A DNA stretch of 61,360 bases from Salinisphaera sp. Q1T1-3 (GCF_003602005.1 NZ_QZWD01000021.1:1-61360), one strand, 5' to 3'; positions 44,714-54,576 are shown, counted from the first letter of the stretch. The notes: generated by a model from the letters alone, not told the origin. Made by a program: numbers and translations.

Positions 44714-45017
44714 CGCGCCCGTCGGTCGGCGAGTCGGCAGACCTGCCGCCACGCCGGCACGACACGATCGCCCCGGCGCCTCGATCCGGGCCGGGCGCCG
44801 CGCATCGCGCTGGACTGCCGCATGCCCGGATATGGCATTGCCCGATCGCCTGCCGATCACGCTTGCCTGCCACCGGTGCGGCGGATCATGGCATGCAATA
44901 TGCACTTACTTTCCCCGACACGCGCCGAGGGCGCGTCATACGCCGGGCGATGCACCGTGTTCGATCAAGCAACGACACGGGACCGCGCGGCGTTCGTATC
45001 ATCGCATTGGGGGATAC
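44714..45017. other. intergenic region upstream of TonB-dependent receptor
   Basis: Just over 300 bases. The receptor frame remains open through this stretch, but the translation (Arg/His/Ala-rich) is not protein-like and has no signal peptide. I see no terminator after the thiolase and no obvious Fur box. Confidence 0.4.
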
Positions 45018-47878
45018 ATGCATCATTCCGTTATCCGGCGGCGTTCGTCGCCGGTCGCTTATCGCACCGGGCGATCACTGGTCGCGCCCGGCACCTCGCG
45101 CGCTGCGCTATGCGCCGTGCTTCTCGGTCTGGCGCCATTGAGCAGCGCTGGGCACAGTCCGGCAATAATGACGACGACGTGGCGCCGGCCGCACCGGCCG
45201 ACAGCGATGCCGCACCGGCAGCCCCGGCCACAGCGGCGGCCCCAGCGGCGCCGGCTGGCGCGGCCGCCGCCGCACCGGCGACCGCGGCAGCGCCCGCGAC
45301 GGCAAGCACCGGCGCCGCCACTGCTTCAACGCCCAGCACCGATCTGGGGACGGTCGCCGTGACCGGCACGGCCATCGCCCGCGCCGATGCAGCCACGGCG
45401 CTACCGGTCACAGTCATCCAGGCCGACACACTCCGCGAGCAGGGCATCAACTCGACGGAACAGGCGCTGGCCCAGATTCCACAGAACAATTCGGGCTTCG
45501 GCGAAGGTTTCGGCACCGGGGTCAACGAACCGGCCGGCGCGAACTTCGCCGACCTGCGAGGCCTGGGGCCGAAACACACGCTTGTGCTGCTCAACGGCCG
45601 ACGCCTGTCGAATGATGCGATCAACGGCGGCGCGGTTGACATCAACACGATCCCCTTCGGCGCCGTCGAGCGTATCGAGGTCCTGCGTGACGGCGCCTCG
45701 GCGCTGTACGGCACCGATGCGGTCGGTGGCGTGATCAACTTCATCACGAAGAAGAATCTGCAGGGCGGTTCGGTCGCCACCGGCTATGAAACGCCGACCC
45801 GCGACGGCGGCGGCACGAACAAGAATCTGGAGGTTACCTTCGGCCACGGCGATCTGGACAAGGATCGCTACAACTTCATGGTCACTGGTCAGTATCGACG
45901 CCAGGATGCGGTCTCCACACTGGACCGATCCGGCATCATCGATCCCATTCAGGACGGTCGCGGCCAGAAATCGGTGTCGTCCTATCCCTACCCGGCCAAT
46001 TACAGCCAGGGTTCCAGCCCACTCTACAACCCGCTGCGCAGCGGCGGCTGCGATACGCAGGCACTCACGCCGCGTGACGACAATTCCTGCGGTTTTCTGT
46101 ATTCGCGTTACGGCAAAGTCGTCAACAAGTCCGACCGGGCCTCGGTCTATGCGCGCGGCGCGTTCAAGATCAACGACACGAACAAGGTCTCGCTCAGTTA
46201 TCTGTTCGCGCATGACGAGAACACGGTTCAGTCGGCCCCGGGCGGCACGTTCAACACGCCGCCGCTGTCGATCGATGCCTCGCGTTACTTCGGCCCGGGC
46301 GGCATGACCGCGCCGGCCGGCATCGATCCGAGCCAGCCGATCGACGTCTACTGGCGTGCGGTGCCCTTCGGTCCACGCCTGACCGATAACACCAACGAAG
46401 CCCATCGCGTGGTCCTGGACTTCAGCGGTCGATTCCTCGAACGCATCCACTACGACACCGCGTTCTCCTACAGCCAGAGCTCGACGACGCGCGATTATCG
46501 ATCGGGCTATTTCGATACGTCCGTGGTGGGCGATGCCTTCGAAAGCGGTGCGATCAATCCGTTCTCGAACGAACCGCTATCGGCCGCTGGCCGCGCGGCG
46601 GCTGCCGATGCGGCCATCACGGGTCAGATCGAAGCCGCCAAGGGCCGGACCTACAACTGGGACGGCAAGCTGACGCGCACGATCGGCAACTGGTTCGGCG
46701 CAGGCTCCTCGGCGCTGGCACTCGGTGCCCAGTATCGACACGAAGAGCTTTCGCAGTCGGTCAACAACGCGATCGCCCAGGCCGGCCTGGATTCCGGCGG
46801 CGGCGTCTCCCCGGCCGACCCGGTCAGCGCCGATCGCGACGTCGAATCGGTCTACGGCGAGCTCAACGTGCCGCTTCTCGACAGCCTGGAGCTGACCGCT
46901 GCCGGCCGCTACGACAACTACAGTGACGTCGGCGATACGGTCAATCCGAAAGTCGAGCTGCGCTATCAACCGATCAAGCAGGTGGTGCTGCGCGGCTCCT
47001 ACAGTGAAGGTTTCTCCGCGCCGACCCTCTATGAACTGTCGGACCCGGTCTCGCGTACCCAGAGTGGCGTGCTCAATGACCCGCTGTATTGCCCCGGCGG
47101 CAGCGCGACTCCGGATGCGCCAGGCCGTGTCTGCCGCCAGCAGTTCCTCGTCCAGGGCGGCGGCAACCCGGATCTCGAACCGGAGACGTCCAAGAACTGG
47201 ACGGCCGGCATCATCGTCCAACCGCTCGACAACCTCTCGGCCACGGTCGATTTCTGGTGGATCGAGCTCCAGAAACAGGTTTCCCAGACGCCGCCCGGCT
47301 ATGTCCTGGCCAACAATCCGGACGCGGTCGTGCGTGACGACAACGGCTCGATCCTGTACATCAATGACCCCAACGCCAACCTGGGCTCGACCGAGACCAA
47401 CGGCATTGATCTGGCGTTGAACTACCATGTGGATACCGACTACGGCCGCATCGGTCTGTCGTTCAACGGGACCTATACCGCCAAATACGACTACCAGAAC
47501 GTACCGGACGGCCAGTATTTCAACGCCGTCGGGCAATACAACGACGGCCAGACGCCGGTGATTCCGAACTGGTCACACACCGTCAAGCTCTCCTGGGCCA
47601 AGGCCGGCTGGTCGGGCCAGATTGTCAATCACTACTTCTCGAGCTACACGGACGAGTATCCGGACCTGCACAACGAGGTGAGCCATTACAGCACCTGGGA
47701 CGTCGCCGGCAGCTACAAGTTCGACAACGGCATCAAGTTCACGGTCGGCTCACGGAACGTGTTCGACACCGATCCGCCGTTCTCGAACCAGCAGGACGTC
47801 GGTCAGCCGGGCTACGATGCCCGCTACGCAGATGCGCTCGGACGCACCGTGTATGCGCGTCTGAACTACTCGTTCTAG
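45018..47878 (+). CDS. TonB-dependent receptor, with apparent one-base frameshift in the signal peptide
   Basis: A receptor of about 950 residues. The plug domain runs from AVTGTAIARADAATALPVTVI through GLGPKHTLVLLNGRRLSNDA and IERIEVLRDGASALYGTDAVGGVINFITKKN. A long beta barrel follows, ending RLNYSF with a C-terminal Phe. An Ala/Pro-rich linker precedes the plug. The likely start is ATG 45018 (GGGGGA upstream), giving MHHSVIRRRSS and a hydrophobic core AALCAVLLGLAPLSSA. The rest of the receptor is in a different frame from about 45149. Adding one base at AGCGCT/TGGGCACAG would restore a classic AWAQ cleavage site. Without it the in-frame start (ATG 45110) has no signal peptide. The substrate is unknown. 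Confidence 0.85.
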
Positions 47879-47950
47879 GGCCTGTTGAGGTTCGTTCGAG
47901 CGCCTTTTCGTCGAGAGACCGCAGTGTGTCCGGCAAGGCTCGCAACGCCG
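47876..47950 (+). repeat. GGCCTGTT-headed dispersed intergenic repeat, copy 2
   Basis: TAGGGCCTGTTGAGG at its start coincides with the receptor's TAG stop codon. About 60 of the first 63 bases match 14086-14150. The match fades after GGCAAGG. Confidence 0.8.
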
Positions 47951-48028
47951 TCGGACGTGATTTGCGGCCCAACCCCAAGGTACAAGCGGACTCGCACGAA
48001 ACCCCAACACGCCCTATGGCCCTGGACA

Positions 48029-48061
48029 CCGCCCCGTCGCTGATTGACGGGGCGGCCTTTT
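48029..48061 (+). terminator. terminator downstream of the TonB-dependent receptor
   Basis: CCGCCCCGTC / GACGGGGCGG, a 10-bp perfect stem with 7-base loop, followed by CCTTTTG. It lies 150 bases past the receptor stop, after the repeat. Confidence 0.8.
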
Positions 48062-48067
48062 GAACCG

Positions 48068-48121
48068 CCCGGCAACGAGGTTGCCCGGGCATCGACGGCG
48101 CTCGGCGATCGAGCGCCGTCG
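48068..48121. repeat. two further strong hairpins
   Basis: CCCGGCAAC-GAG-GTTGCCcGGG (one bulged C, 48068-48089), then CGACGGCGCTCG-GCGAT-CGAGCGCCGTCG (perfect 12-bp stem, 48093-48121). With the terminator at 48029 they make three hairpins in under 100 bases. They may insulate the convergent lipoprotein gene or be palindromic repeat units. Confidence 0.7.
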
Positions 48122-48213
48122 GCCATATCAGGCGGCGAACCGTATCGCCGGCGCGATCGCAGCACTATTTGCGTGACTTCGTGTCGTACGGGTTCGCACG
48201 AACGCCCCGATGG

Positions 48214-48588
48214 TCAGGTTGAGCCGACCCCGGATCGTCGCGCCTGACGTACGTAATCGGTCAGTGTCCGCGTCACGCGCTGGCGCCAGACAAGGGCCTG
48301 CTGGCCACCGAGTTGCTCGGCGAGATCGGCGCTATCGGCCTGAACCTTGTGCCGAACCAGTCCCACCTGCGCATTGCGGAACCGCTGATAGGGATCGTTG
48401 CAGCGCGCCTGCGCACGTAGTGCGGCCTGGCGCGGCGGCAAGCGCGTATCACCAACGTAGGGCCGCACGGCCTGACTGGCGCACTGCCAGTAGGCATCGT
48501 ATGCCTCATTCTTGAGCTTTTCCGGGCTCGCGGCACAACCGCCCAGTCCCAGAGCGAGTGCGCTGATCATCAAGAAGCTGTTTTTCAT
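48214..48588 (-). CDS. small lipoprotein of unknown function
   Basis: The 124-residue product starts MKNSFLMISALALGLGGCAA, a lipoprotein signal with lipobox LGGC at Cys18. The mature part is helical and holds two cysteines (YWQCASQ and ARCNDPYQRF). A conserved-looking Gln/Arg helix ends it (ALVWRQRVTRTLTDYVRQAR). I do not recognise the family. It is convergent with the receptor and followed upstream by other secreted-type frames. Confidence 0.65.
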   Translation of the reverse strand: MKNSFLMISALALGLGGCAASPEKLKNEAYDAYWQCASQAVRPYVGDTRLPPRQAALRAQARCNDPYQRFRNAQVGLVRHKVQADSADLAEQLGGQQALVWRQRVTRTLTDYVRQARRSGVGST

Positions 48589-48644
48589 GGCGGCGATCCA
48601 GAGCCTGTTGGCCGGGCAGTGTCGTACGATCGATCGCGGACCGG

Positions 48645-49028
48645 TCAGTGAGAATCGGGCCGACGAATCGGCGGCATACGCCCGAGTTCCGGGCCGCCGC
48701 TGTGTCCGAGCGACGGATGACGCCCGGTCGGGCCGAGTGTACGCGACTGCGGCGTGTTGTCCGACGGCGAAGTTCGGGACGGCGGCTGCATCCACGGACG
48801 CGGCGGCGGCTCGGCCGAGGGCTCGACACGATGTTTCAGGCCGTCGTGAATCGGTGGCACACCGGCCGGCGACGTTCGCGATCGATCTCCATCGTCGCCG
48901 ACACGGGCGCGTTCGATCACCGCCGGGTCCGCTGCGCCAGACGATGTGCTCGGCCGTGGCATCTGGCCGGCGACCACACTCCCCGGGGCGATGGCACCGA
49001 TCAGCATCAGGACAGCGATTGACGACAT
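48645..49028 (-). CDS. putative exported Pro/Ser/Arg-rich protein
   Basis: The 127-residue frame starts MSSIAVLMLIGAIAPGSVVAG, a plausible signal peptide with a VAG cleavage site. The rest is low-complexity (Pro, Ser, Arg, Gly) with no fold signature. Another in-frame ATG lies further upstream, but its translation is an Arg/Thr-rich string. The presence of a signal peptide is the main reason to keep it. It could be a chance frame in GC-rich DNA. Confidence 0.35.
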   Translation of the reverse strand: MSSIAVLMLIGAIAPGSVVAGQMPRPSTSSGAADPAVIERARVGDDGDRSRTSPAGVPPIHDGLKHRVEPSAEPPPRPWMQPPSRTSPSDNTPQSRTLGPTGRHPSLGHSGGPELGRMPPIRRPDSH

Positions 49029-49110
49029 CCAATGCCGTGGCCGCAGGAATACGCGTGGCCACGCTCGGTCCGCTGCGTCACGATTCGGCCGCCTGCCCAC
49101 TGGGCTACGG

Positions 49111-49260
49111 TCACGCGTTGTCGTCGTGCGGGTCCGCCGGGCCATGACTGGTCTGGTTCTTTTCCTTCTGACTGCCCCGCGTCGGCCGGTCCCGGTCGTC
49201 CTGCTGGGACTGCTCGCGCTTTTTCTTGGCATCGTCGGGGTCTGATTCGCGCGGACTCAT
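49111..49260 (-). CDS. small hydrophilic highly charged protein
   Basis: The 49-residue frame starts MSPRESDPDDAKKKREQSQQ and continues with DDRDRPTRGSQKEKN. It is wholly disordered by composition (Asp, Lys, Arg, Gln). Such short charged proteins exist as stress or nucleoid-linked products, but I cannot name one. The ribosome site is weak. Codon use and isolation in a non-shadow region give moderate support. Confidence 0.4.
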   Translation of the reverse strand: MSPRESDPDDAKKKREQSQQDDRDRPTRGSQKEKNQTSHGPADPHDDNA

Positions 49261-49404
49261 GGGTATCTCGATTACGCGGGTGTTGAATGGACTATAACGC
49301 GGCGCCTCGGGCGAATACAGCCTGGTACGCCCTGGGAAACGATTCCCGTAGCCCGCCTGCGTCTGTAGGCTAGTCGGCTCGATTTGAGCCGACCCCGATC
49401 CGCC

Positions 49405-50076
49405 ATGCCCCGCGATGTCTTCTCGTCCACCGGCCACGCCGCCTTTCTGTTCGATATGGACGGCACCGTGCTGACCTCGATCGCGGCCGCCGAGCGGGTC
49501 TGGCGAGGCTGGGCCCGTGATCACGGGCTCGACCCGGACGTCTTTCTCCCGACCCTCCACGGCAAACGCGCCATCGATACGGTGCGCGACAGCGGCGTGA
49601 CCGGCATCGACCCCGAGGCCGAAGCCAAGGCGATTCTCGATGCCGAGGTCGAGGACGTGGCCGGGATCGAGCCCATCGGCGGGGCCCCGGCGTTTCTGGA
49701 TGCCCTGCCGCCGGCGCGATGGGCGATCGTCACATCGGCGCCGCGTCGCCTGGCCGAGGCCCGCATCGCCGCCGCCGGTCTGCCGATGCCTCGCGTGCTG
49801 ATCTCCGGCGACGACGTGACGCGCGGCAAGCCAGCCCCGGACCCGTTCCATCTCGGCGCGCGCGAGCTCGGCGTGGCGACCGAGGATTGTCTGATCTTCG
49901 AGGACGCGGCGGCCGGTATCGAGGCCGCACAGGCCGCTGGTGCACCGACCATCGTAGTTACGGCCGGGCACCCGGCCCCGCTGGCCGCGGCCGAAGGCCA
50001 CGTGCGTATCGATCGATACAACGGGCTGACGGTCGAGACCAACGATGACGGCCGGCTCGTGCTTCACCAGCGCTAG
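49405..50076 (+). CDS. HAD-superfamily sugar/glycerol phosphatase
   Basis: The 223-residue HAD hydrolase has motif I FLFDMDGTVL (Asp17 and Asp19), motif II VTSAPR near 110, the Lys in RGKPAPDPF (about 142) and motif IV IFEDAAAGIEAAQAAG near 165. The C1 helical cap and the GKPAPD form place it in the beta-phosphoglucomutase/YfbT-like group, which hydrolyses sugar or glycerol phosphates. The start MPRDVFSSTGHAAFLF was chosen for the family's N-terminus. Alone and convergent with the UDG-family gene. Confidence 0.88.
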   Translation: MPRDVFSSTGHAAFLFDMDGTVLTSIAAAERVWRGWARDHGLDPDVFLPTLHGKRAIDTVRDSGVTGIDPEAEAKAILDAEVEDVAGIEPIGGAPAFLDALPPARWAIVTSAPRRLAEARIAAAGLPMPRVLISGDDVTRGKPAPDPFHLGARELGVATEDCLIFEDAAAGIEAAQAAGAPTIVVTAGHPAPLAAAEGHVRIDRYNGLTVETNDDGRLVLHQR

Positions 50077-50197
50077 GTTTCCAGCCCCGCCAGACCAGTT
50101 GTTGGCGGGAAGGGCATGACACCACGCCCCGACGCTGGCGCGCCGGCTGCGTGTAAAACGACGGCGGCGTCCTGCATCGTCGCGCGCGGCGCGCATT

Positions 50198-50920
50198 TCA
50201 GAGCATCAGATTGCCCGGCCGGACATCGAGCTGGCGCAGTCGCTGCGTCAGCAGCCCCGGGAATCGCTTGTACCAGGTGGCGTTCAACGGCGAGGGGTGC
50301 GGCAGCGGGTACAGCCGGAATACGGCGTCGCCGTGCGACGGGCTGGTCAACGTCACGTCCAGCGATTGCTCGAATCGATCCGCCGAAGCCCAGAAATCCG
50401 CGATGCGATCCCGCTCGGCTCGCGGGCGGTCGATCCCGAACCACAGAAACGCCTCGCGACCGAGCGTGATCAGATCCCGGCCCTGCCAGGCGTCGATCAA
50501 CAACGTGCGCATCAACGGATGGAAACGACGCTTGATCTTCATGGACCAGGCCTTGTTCCCGGCTGGCTTGTAGGGAACCGTGTTGGCCCAGAAGAAATCC
50601 GCACCGACGGCCCGCGAGGTCTCGAAGTCCGGCATCTGTGCATCGTAGAGGTGTTGATGAATCGCGCCGCGCACGAGCTGGCCGCCCGCGCCGATGAACG
50701 GCTCGGCGTGACGGACTTCGTCACGGCCCGGATCGCGCCCGAAGAAACCGATGCGGGCATCGGCGCGGCCGAGGCCGATGATCGGCTCCCGGGGATCGGC
50801 AGCAAAGCGGTCGTAGACCTCGCGATCGATGCCGTCGATATCGGCGGCGAGTTCACGAAAGGCCTTGCGACGTTCAGGCAATAGAGACACGGCAGCTCGC
50901 AGGCGGATGACAAGGCGCAC
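50198..50920 (-). CDS. uracil-DNA glycosylase superfamily protein
   Basis: The 240-residue protein starts at GTG (MRLVIRLRAAVS), but a second GTG 11 codons in (giving VSLLPERRKAF) is perhaps better. UDG-fold landmarks are IGFFGRDPGRDEVRHAEPFIGAGGQLVR (the substrate-water loop and phosphate contacts) and YPLPHPSPLNATWYKRFPGLL near 205 (the Leu-loop His). The sequence differs from classical Ung and belongs with atypical family 4/5-like members, so removal of uracil is likely but not proved. It shares a 121-base intergenic region with the divergent P450. Confidence 0.8.
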   Translation of the reverse strand: MRLVIRLRAAVSLLPERRKAFRELAADIDGIDREVYDRFAADPREPIIGLGRADARIGFFGRDPGRDEVRHAEPFIGAGGQLVRGAIHQHLYDAQMPDFETSRAVGADFFWANTVPYKPAGNKAWSMKIKRRFHPLMRTLLIDAWQGRDLITLGREAFLWFGIDRPRAERDRIADFWASADRFEQSLDVTLTSPSHGDAVFRLYPLPHPSPLNATWYKRFPGLLTQRLRQLDVRPGNLML

Positions 50921-51041
50921 AGGCTAATCAGGCGCCGCAGTCGAGGCAATCCGAGCGAACCGACCATTACATTGACTGATGTTTGATTTACATCGAACGA
51001 CGGCGTAACGTCGATGCCAGTCCCTACCGGATGATTCAGGC

Positions 51042-52406
51042 ATGCCGCGCTCCTCGACCACTCAGACTTCGCCCCGCTCGGGTCCGTACCTGCCCGATGG
51101 CCCAAGCGCCCCCTTTCTTCTTCGCGTCGCGCTGGCCACCCTCGGTCGTGGCAACGCCATGTCGCTGGATGATCGACGCCGACAATACGGGCCCGACTTC
51201 ACGCTCAAGCTGCCGCTGTTCGGCCGCTCACTGATCGTCAGCGAACCCGCTGAAGTTCGCCAGATCTTCAAGGCCGATCCGGCCGAGCTCGGCAACATGG
51301 ATCCGAACCTCGGGCGGGTGATGGGCAGCGGATCGCTGTTCAATCTGTCGGGGGATCCGCATCGCTCGCAGCGCAAGCTGCTCACGCCGGCCTTTCATGG
51401 CAACCGGCTGGCCGCGTATCGCACCCTGATGCAAGACGAGGCACGCCGGGGCATGGCCGACTGGCCGGTCGACCGCCCTGTGGCGAGCCTGCCGGCGATG
51501 AATGCAATCACACTGAACATCATCCTGCGTACGGTCTTCGGGGCCGAGGGCGCGGACCTGGATGTTCTGCGCGATCTGCTCCCGCGCATGGTCAGGCTCG
51601 GCTCGATCCTCGCGGCGACCCCCATCCCGGCGTGGGACGGCTTCGGCTATGCGCCCTGGGGCCGGTTTCGTCGCATGCGGGCCGAATACGATGCCATCGT
51701 CGGGCGTCTGATCGCGCGCGGCCGCAACGACGAACACGGCGCCGCCGCACGCAGCGATATCCTGTCGATGCTGATCGGCGCGACCTACGACGACGGCAAC
51801 CCGATGACCGATGACGAGATCGCCGACGAGCTCGTCACCCTGCTCACCGCCGGCCATGAAACAACGGCCACGACGCTGGCCTGGGCGGTCGAGCGCATGC
51901 GGCGCCATCCCGATGTGCTGGCGGCCCTGGTCACGGCCGTCGATGCCGACGACGATGAATACCTCGATGCCTTCATCAACGAGGTCCAGCGCACCCGTCC
52001 GGTCATTGCGATGACGCTTCGCCGGGTGGAGGTGGACGATTACGTCCTCGGGCCGTGGCGCGTACCGCGCGGGATGCACATCATGGTCGGTATTTCGTTA
52101 TTGCACACCGATGGCCGGGTGTTTCCCGAGCCATGGCGTTTCGATCCGGAACGATTCCGCGGCGTACGACCGGATCCCTATCAGCTCATTCCCTTCGGGG
52201 GCGGTGTGCGTCGTTGCATCGGCGCCGCGTTCGCACACATGGAGCTGCGTATCGTGCTCAAGACACTGCTGGCCGAGCATGTCATCGAACCGACGCACGC
52301 CCGCGGCGAGCCCTGGCATTCGCGCGGCGTGGCCTTCGCCCCCGGCCACGGCGGCCGCATCGTCCGGCGGCCGCGAGAGCGACAAACGACGCCCGCCGCC
52401 GCGTAA
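51042..52406 (+). CDS. cytochrome P450
   Basis: The 454-residue soluble P450 has the I-helix oxygen-binding AGHETT near 270, the K-helix ExxR in FINEVQRTRPV (about 310), the PERF segment in FDPERFRG and the heme-binding loop FGGGVRRCIGAAFAHME with the thiolate Cys392. The N-terminus has the PxxPxGP-like start and no membrane anchor. GDPHRSQRKLLTPAFHG near 105 is the C-helix signature (HRxxR). The substrate is unknown. No ferredoxin or reductase gene is adjacent. Confidence 0.93.
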   Translation: MPRSSTTQTSPRSGPYLPDGPSAPFLLRVALATLGRGNAMSLDDRRRQYGPDFTLKLPLFGRSLIVSEPAEVRQIFKADPAELGNMDPNLGRVMGSGSLFNLSGDPHRSQRKLLTPAFHGNRLAAYRTLMQDEARRGMADWPVDRPVASLPAMNAITLNIILRTVFGAEGADLDVLRDLLPRMVRLGSILAATPIPAWDGFGYAPWGRFRRMRAEYDAIVGRLIARGRNDEHGAAARSDILSMLIGATYDDGNPMTDDEIADELVTLLTAGHETTATTLAWAVERMRRHPDVLAALVTAVDADDDEYLDAFINEVQRTRPVIAMTLRRVEVDDYVLGPWRVPRGMHIMVGISLLHTDGRVFPEPWRFDPERFRGVRPDPYQLIPFGGGVRRCIGAAFAHMELRIVLKTLLAEHVIEPTHARGEPWHSRGVAFAPGHGGRIVRRPRERQTTPAAA

Positions 52407-52469
52407 AGCTCGCGTCCGCGGCGACCGGCATTCGACCGTATCGTCGACGTTCCGGGCTGAGACCGGCGA

Positions 52470-53027
52470 CTACTCGCTCGTCTGCTGCGGCGTCGCGCGC
52501 GGCGCCAGAAGCCCCGTCACGTAGGCAAACAGGCGGTCGTAGCTGGCTTTCTCCGCAGCACTGAGGAACCCCTGCTGGCGAATCAGCTGGCCGGCCTCGT
52601 CCGAGGCGGCCTCGAGCTGAGCGCGCAGGTCATCGGCGGTCCCGGCATCGATCTGTCGGGACGACACGGCCCCTTTGAGACGCGCTTCCAGTTGTTGCAC
52701 GCGCTGGTTCATCTGCTGTCGGTCGTCCTGATTGACCGCCAGCTGCGTCTCGTCGAAGTGCACTTCGAGGCCCGAGCCGCGAACCAGGCGAATCAAGGCG
52801 ACCGACGGCGTGAATCGGCCCTGCAACGCTGGTGCCTTGTGCCCGTCCAGCAGCTGGGTATTCACATTCACGGGGCAACCGCTGATGTGGGCGAACTCCT
52901 GCAACGCGGTATCCAGCCGCTGCGCGGGCAGGTCGTAATGCGCCGCCGCCGGCTGACAGGCCGCCTCCGCTCGCGCCCCGAACAATAAAATTGCCGTCAG
53001 AATGATCAGTCGCGAGATATGACGCAT
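52470..53027 (-). CDS. periplasmic STN-domain protein
   Basis: The 185-residue product starts MRHISRLIILTAILLFGARA, a signal peptide. Residues about 30-95 form a secretin/TonB N-terminal (STN) domain (HYDLPAQRLDTALQEFAHISGCPVN, then VALIRLVRGSGLEVHF). A coiled coil follows (QQMNQRVQQLEARLKGA...). STN domains usually precede FecA-type receptors or secretins and contact a sigma regulator. Here the domain stands on its own, which is unusual. The start is 15 bases from the MATE stop, so they likely share a transcript. Confidence 0.75.
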   Translation of the reverse strand: MRHISRLIILTAILLFGARAEAACQPAAAHYDLPAQRLDTALQEFAHISGCPVNVNTQLLDGHKAPALQGRFTPSVALIRLVRGSGLEVHFDETQLAVNQDDRQQMNQRVQQLEARLKGAVSSRQIDAGTADDLRAQLEAASDEAGQLIRQQGFLSAAEKASYDRLFAYVTGLLAPRATPQQTSE

Positions 53028-53041
53028 CTTGAAACTCCCGT

Positions 53042-54475
53042 TCAACGCAGTGTGGTCTGAGTAATCTGGCCGGGGCGACAGGTGTCTTCGACTTCGCCCT
53101 CGGGTATCGATGTCTCGATGGCGCTCTGGTGCTTCCAGCCGCCCCGCGCGAACCAGACGGCGGCCAGAATCGCGGTCAGCAGATTCTGTACCGGATACGC
53201 GATCCAGATACCGGTCGCGCCCAGGCCGGCGTGCGAGGATAAAAGCCAGGCCAACGGGAACTGCAGCATCCAGAGCGAGACCAGCGCGATCATCATCGCG
53301 ACTACGGTCTGTCCCGCGCCGCGAAACGCCCCGGTCAACACCTGCTGTGCGCCGATCAGGCCATAACTGACGGCCGTGCATTGCACGAAGAGCGCGCCCT
53401 GAGCGATCACCCCGGGCGCCCCGGGCACGAACAGGGCCACGATGGGTTCGGCGAAAACGAAAGCCAATACACCGATGACGGACAATGCAGCAAACGCTGC
53501 CCCGGCGGCCAGCCAGGCGGTGCGCTCGGCACGGTCGGCCCGACGCGCGCCGACGTTCTGGCCGACCAGGGCCGAGGTGGCCTGAGACAGCCCGAGCGCC
53601 GGAATGATCACGAACGACAGCATACGCGTGCCGATACCGTAAGCCGCCAACGCGTGAGTGCCGAAACCGGCGACCAGAATCGTCATGAGCATCAGCCCGA
53701 GTGCCCGGGTCGACTGCTCCACGGCCGACGGGGCGCCGAGCCGCGTCAGCCGCCAGAGCGTGGCCCCGTCCGGCACCAGGTGATGGGCTCGCAGCGCGAT
53801 GCCGTAGCGGCCGGAAAACAGCATCCCCAATCCGACCGTGGCCGCCAATCCCTGCGTGACGACCGTGGCCAGGGCAGCACCGGACACGCCCATGGCCGGC
53901 ACCGGCCCCCAGCCCAGGATGAAAAGCGGATCGAGCCCGAAATTGAGGATCACCGTGCCGGTCACGATATACAACGGCGTGTGCGCATCGCCCACACCGC
54001 GCATCAATGACTGGAAGATCACATAGGCAAAGAGGAACGGCAGCCCGACAAACGATACCCGCAGATAGGCCGTGGCCAGCGGCAACGTGTCGGCGGCCGC
54101 GCCGAGAAAACCGACGATGTCGCCGGCCGCGTACGCACCGACGACCGCCAGCAGCAGCGACAGCGCGATGACGCCGATCAGGGCCTGGGCCGCGACGTGA
54201 TTGACCTGTGCGCGATCGCCGCGCCCCGTGTACTGAGCCACCAGAATCGTGCCCGCGATCGCCAGACCGAGGCCGAGCGAGATCAGGAAGAAGATCACCG
54301 GGAAACTCAGCGAGACGGCGGCCACGGCGGCCGCCCCCAGACGGCCCACCCAGAAGGTATCGATGAGCTGGTAGGCGGTCTGCAACAGATTCGCGAACAC
54401 AATGGGTACGGCCAGCGCGACCAGTGCGCGCACGATCGAACCCTGTGTCAGATCATCGCGGGGCGTGGGTGCCAA
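53042..54475 (-). CDS. MATE-family multidrug efflux protein
   Basis: The 477-residue, 12-helix exporter opens RALVALAVPIVFANLLQTAYQLIDTFWVGRLG, the MATE N-lobe signature (DxFWVGRLG). The symmetric second lobe starts RLGAPSAVEQSTRALGLMLMTIL near 235 and contains QATSALVGQNVGARR. It uses Na+ or H+ to export cationic drugs and metabolites. The C-terminus is short and charged. The STN-domain gene follows 14 bases downstream. Confidence 0.92.
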   Translation of the reverse strand: MAPTPRDDLTQGSIVRALVALAVPIVFANLLQTAYQLIDTFWVGRLGAAAVAAVSLSFPVIFFLISLGLGLAIAGTILVAQYTGRGDRAQVNHVAAQALIGVIALSLLLAVVGAYAAGDIVGFLGAAADTLPLATAYLRVSFVGLPFLFAYVIFQSLMRGVGDAHTPLYIVTGTVILNFGLDPLFILGWGPVPAMGVSGAALATVVTQGLAATVGLGMLFSGRYGIALRAHHLVPDGATLWRLTRLGAPSAVEQSTRALGLMLMTILVAGFGTHALAAYGIGTRMLSFVIIPALGLSQATSALVGQNVGARRADRAERTAWLAAGAAFAALSVIGVLAFVFAEPIVALFVPGAPGVIAQGALFVQCTAVSYGLIGAQQVLTGAFRGAGQTVVAMMIALVSLWMLQFPLAWLLSSHAGLGATGIWIAYPVQNLLTAILAAVWFARGGWKHQSAIETSIPEGEVEDTCRPGQITQTTLR

Positions 54476-54576
54476 AGCAGGTATCGTCCGTGGGGGGCCG
54501 GCATCTCAGCCTAACGCGCCGGACCGAATCGACAAGGGAATGACCGGATCCGGACCGGTGGCGGCACGGCGGCGGA

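Noticed and set aside
50972-50995. TTGACT followed by GATGT-N7-ACATC between the UDG-like and P450 genes
   Set aside because: No -10 at a usable distance, and the inverted repeat is only 5 bp, so it is not listed as a promoter or operator.
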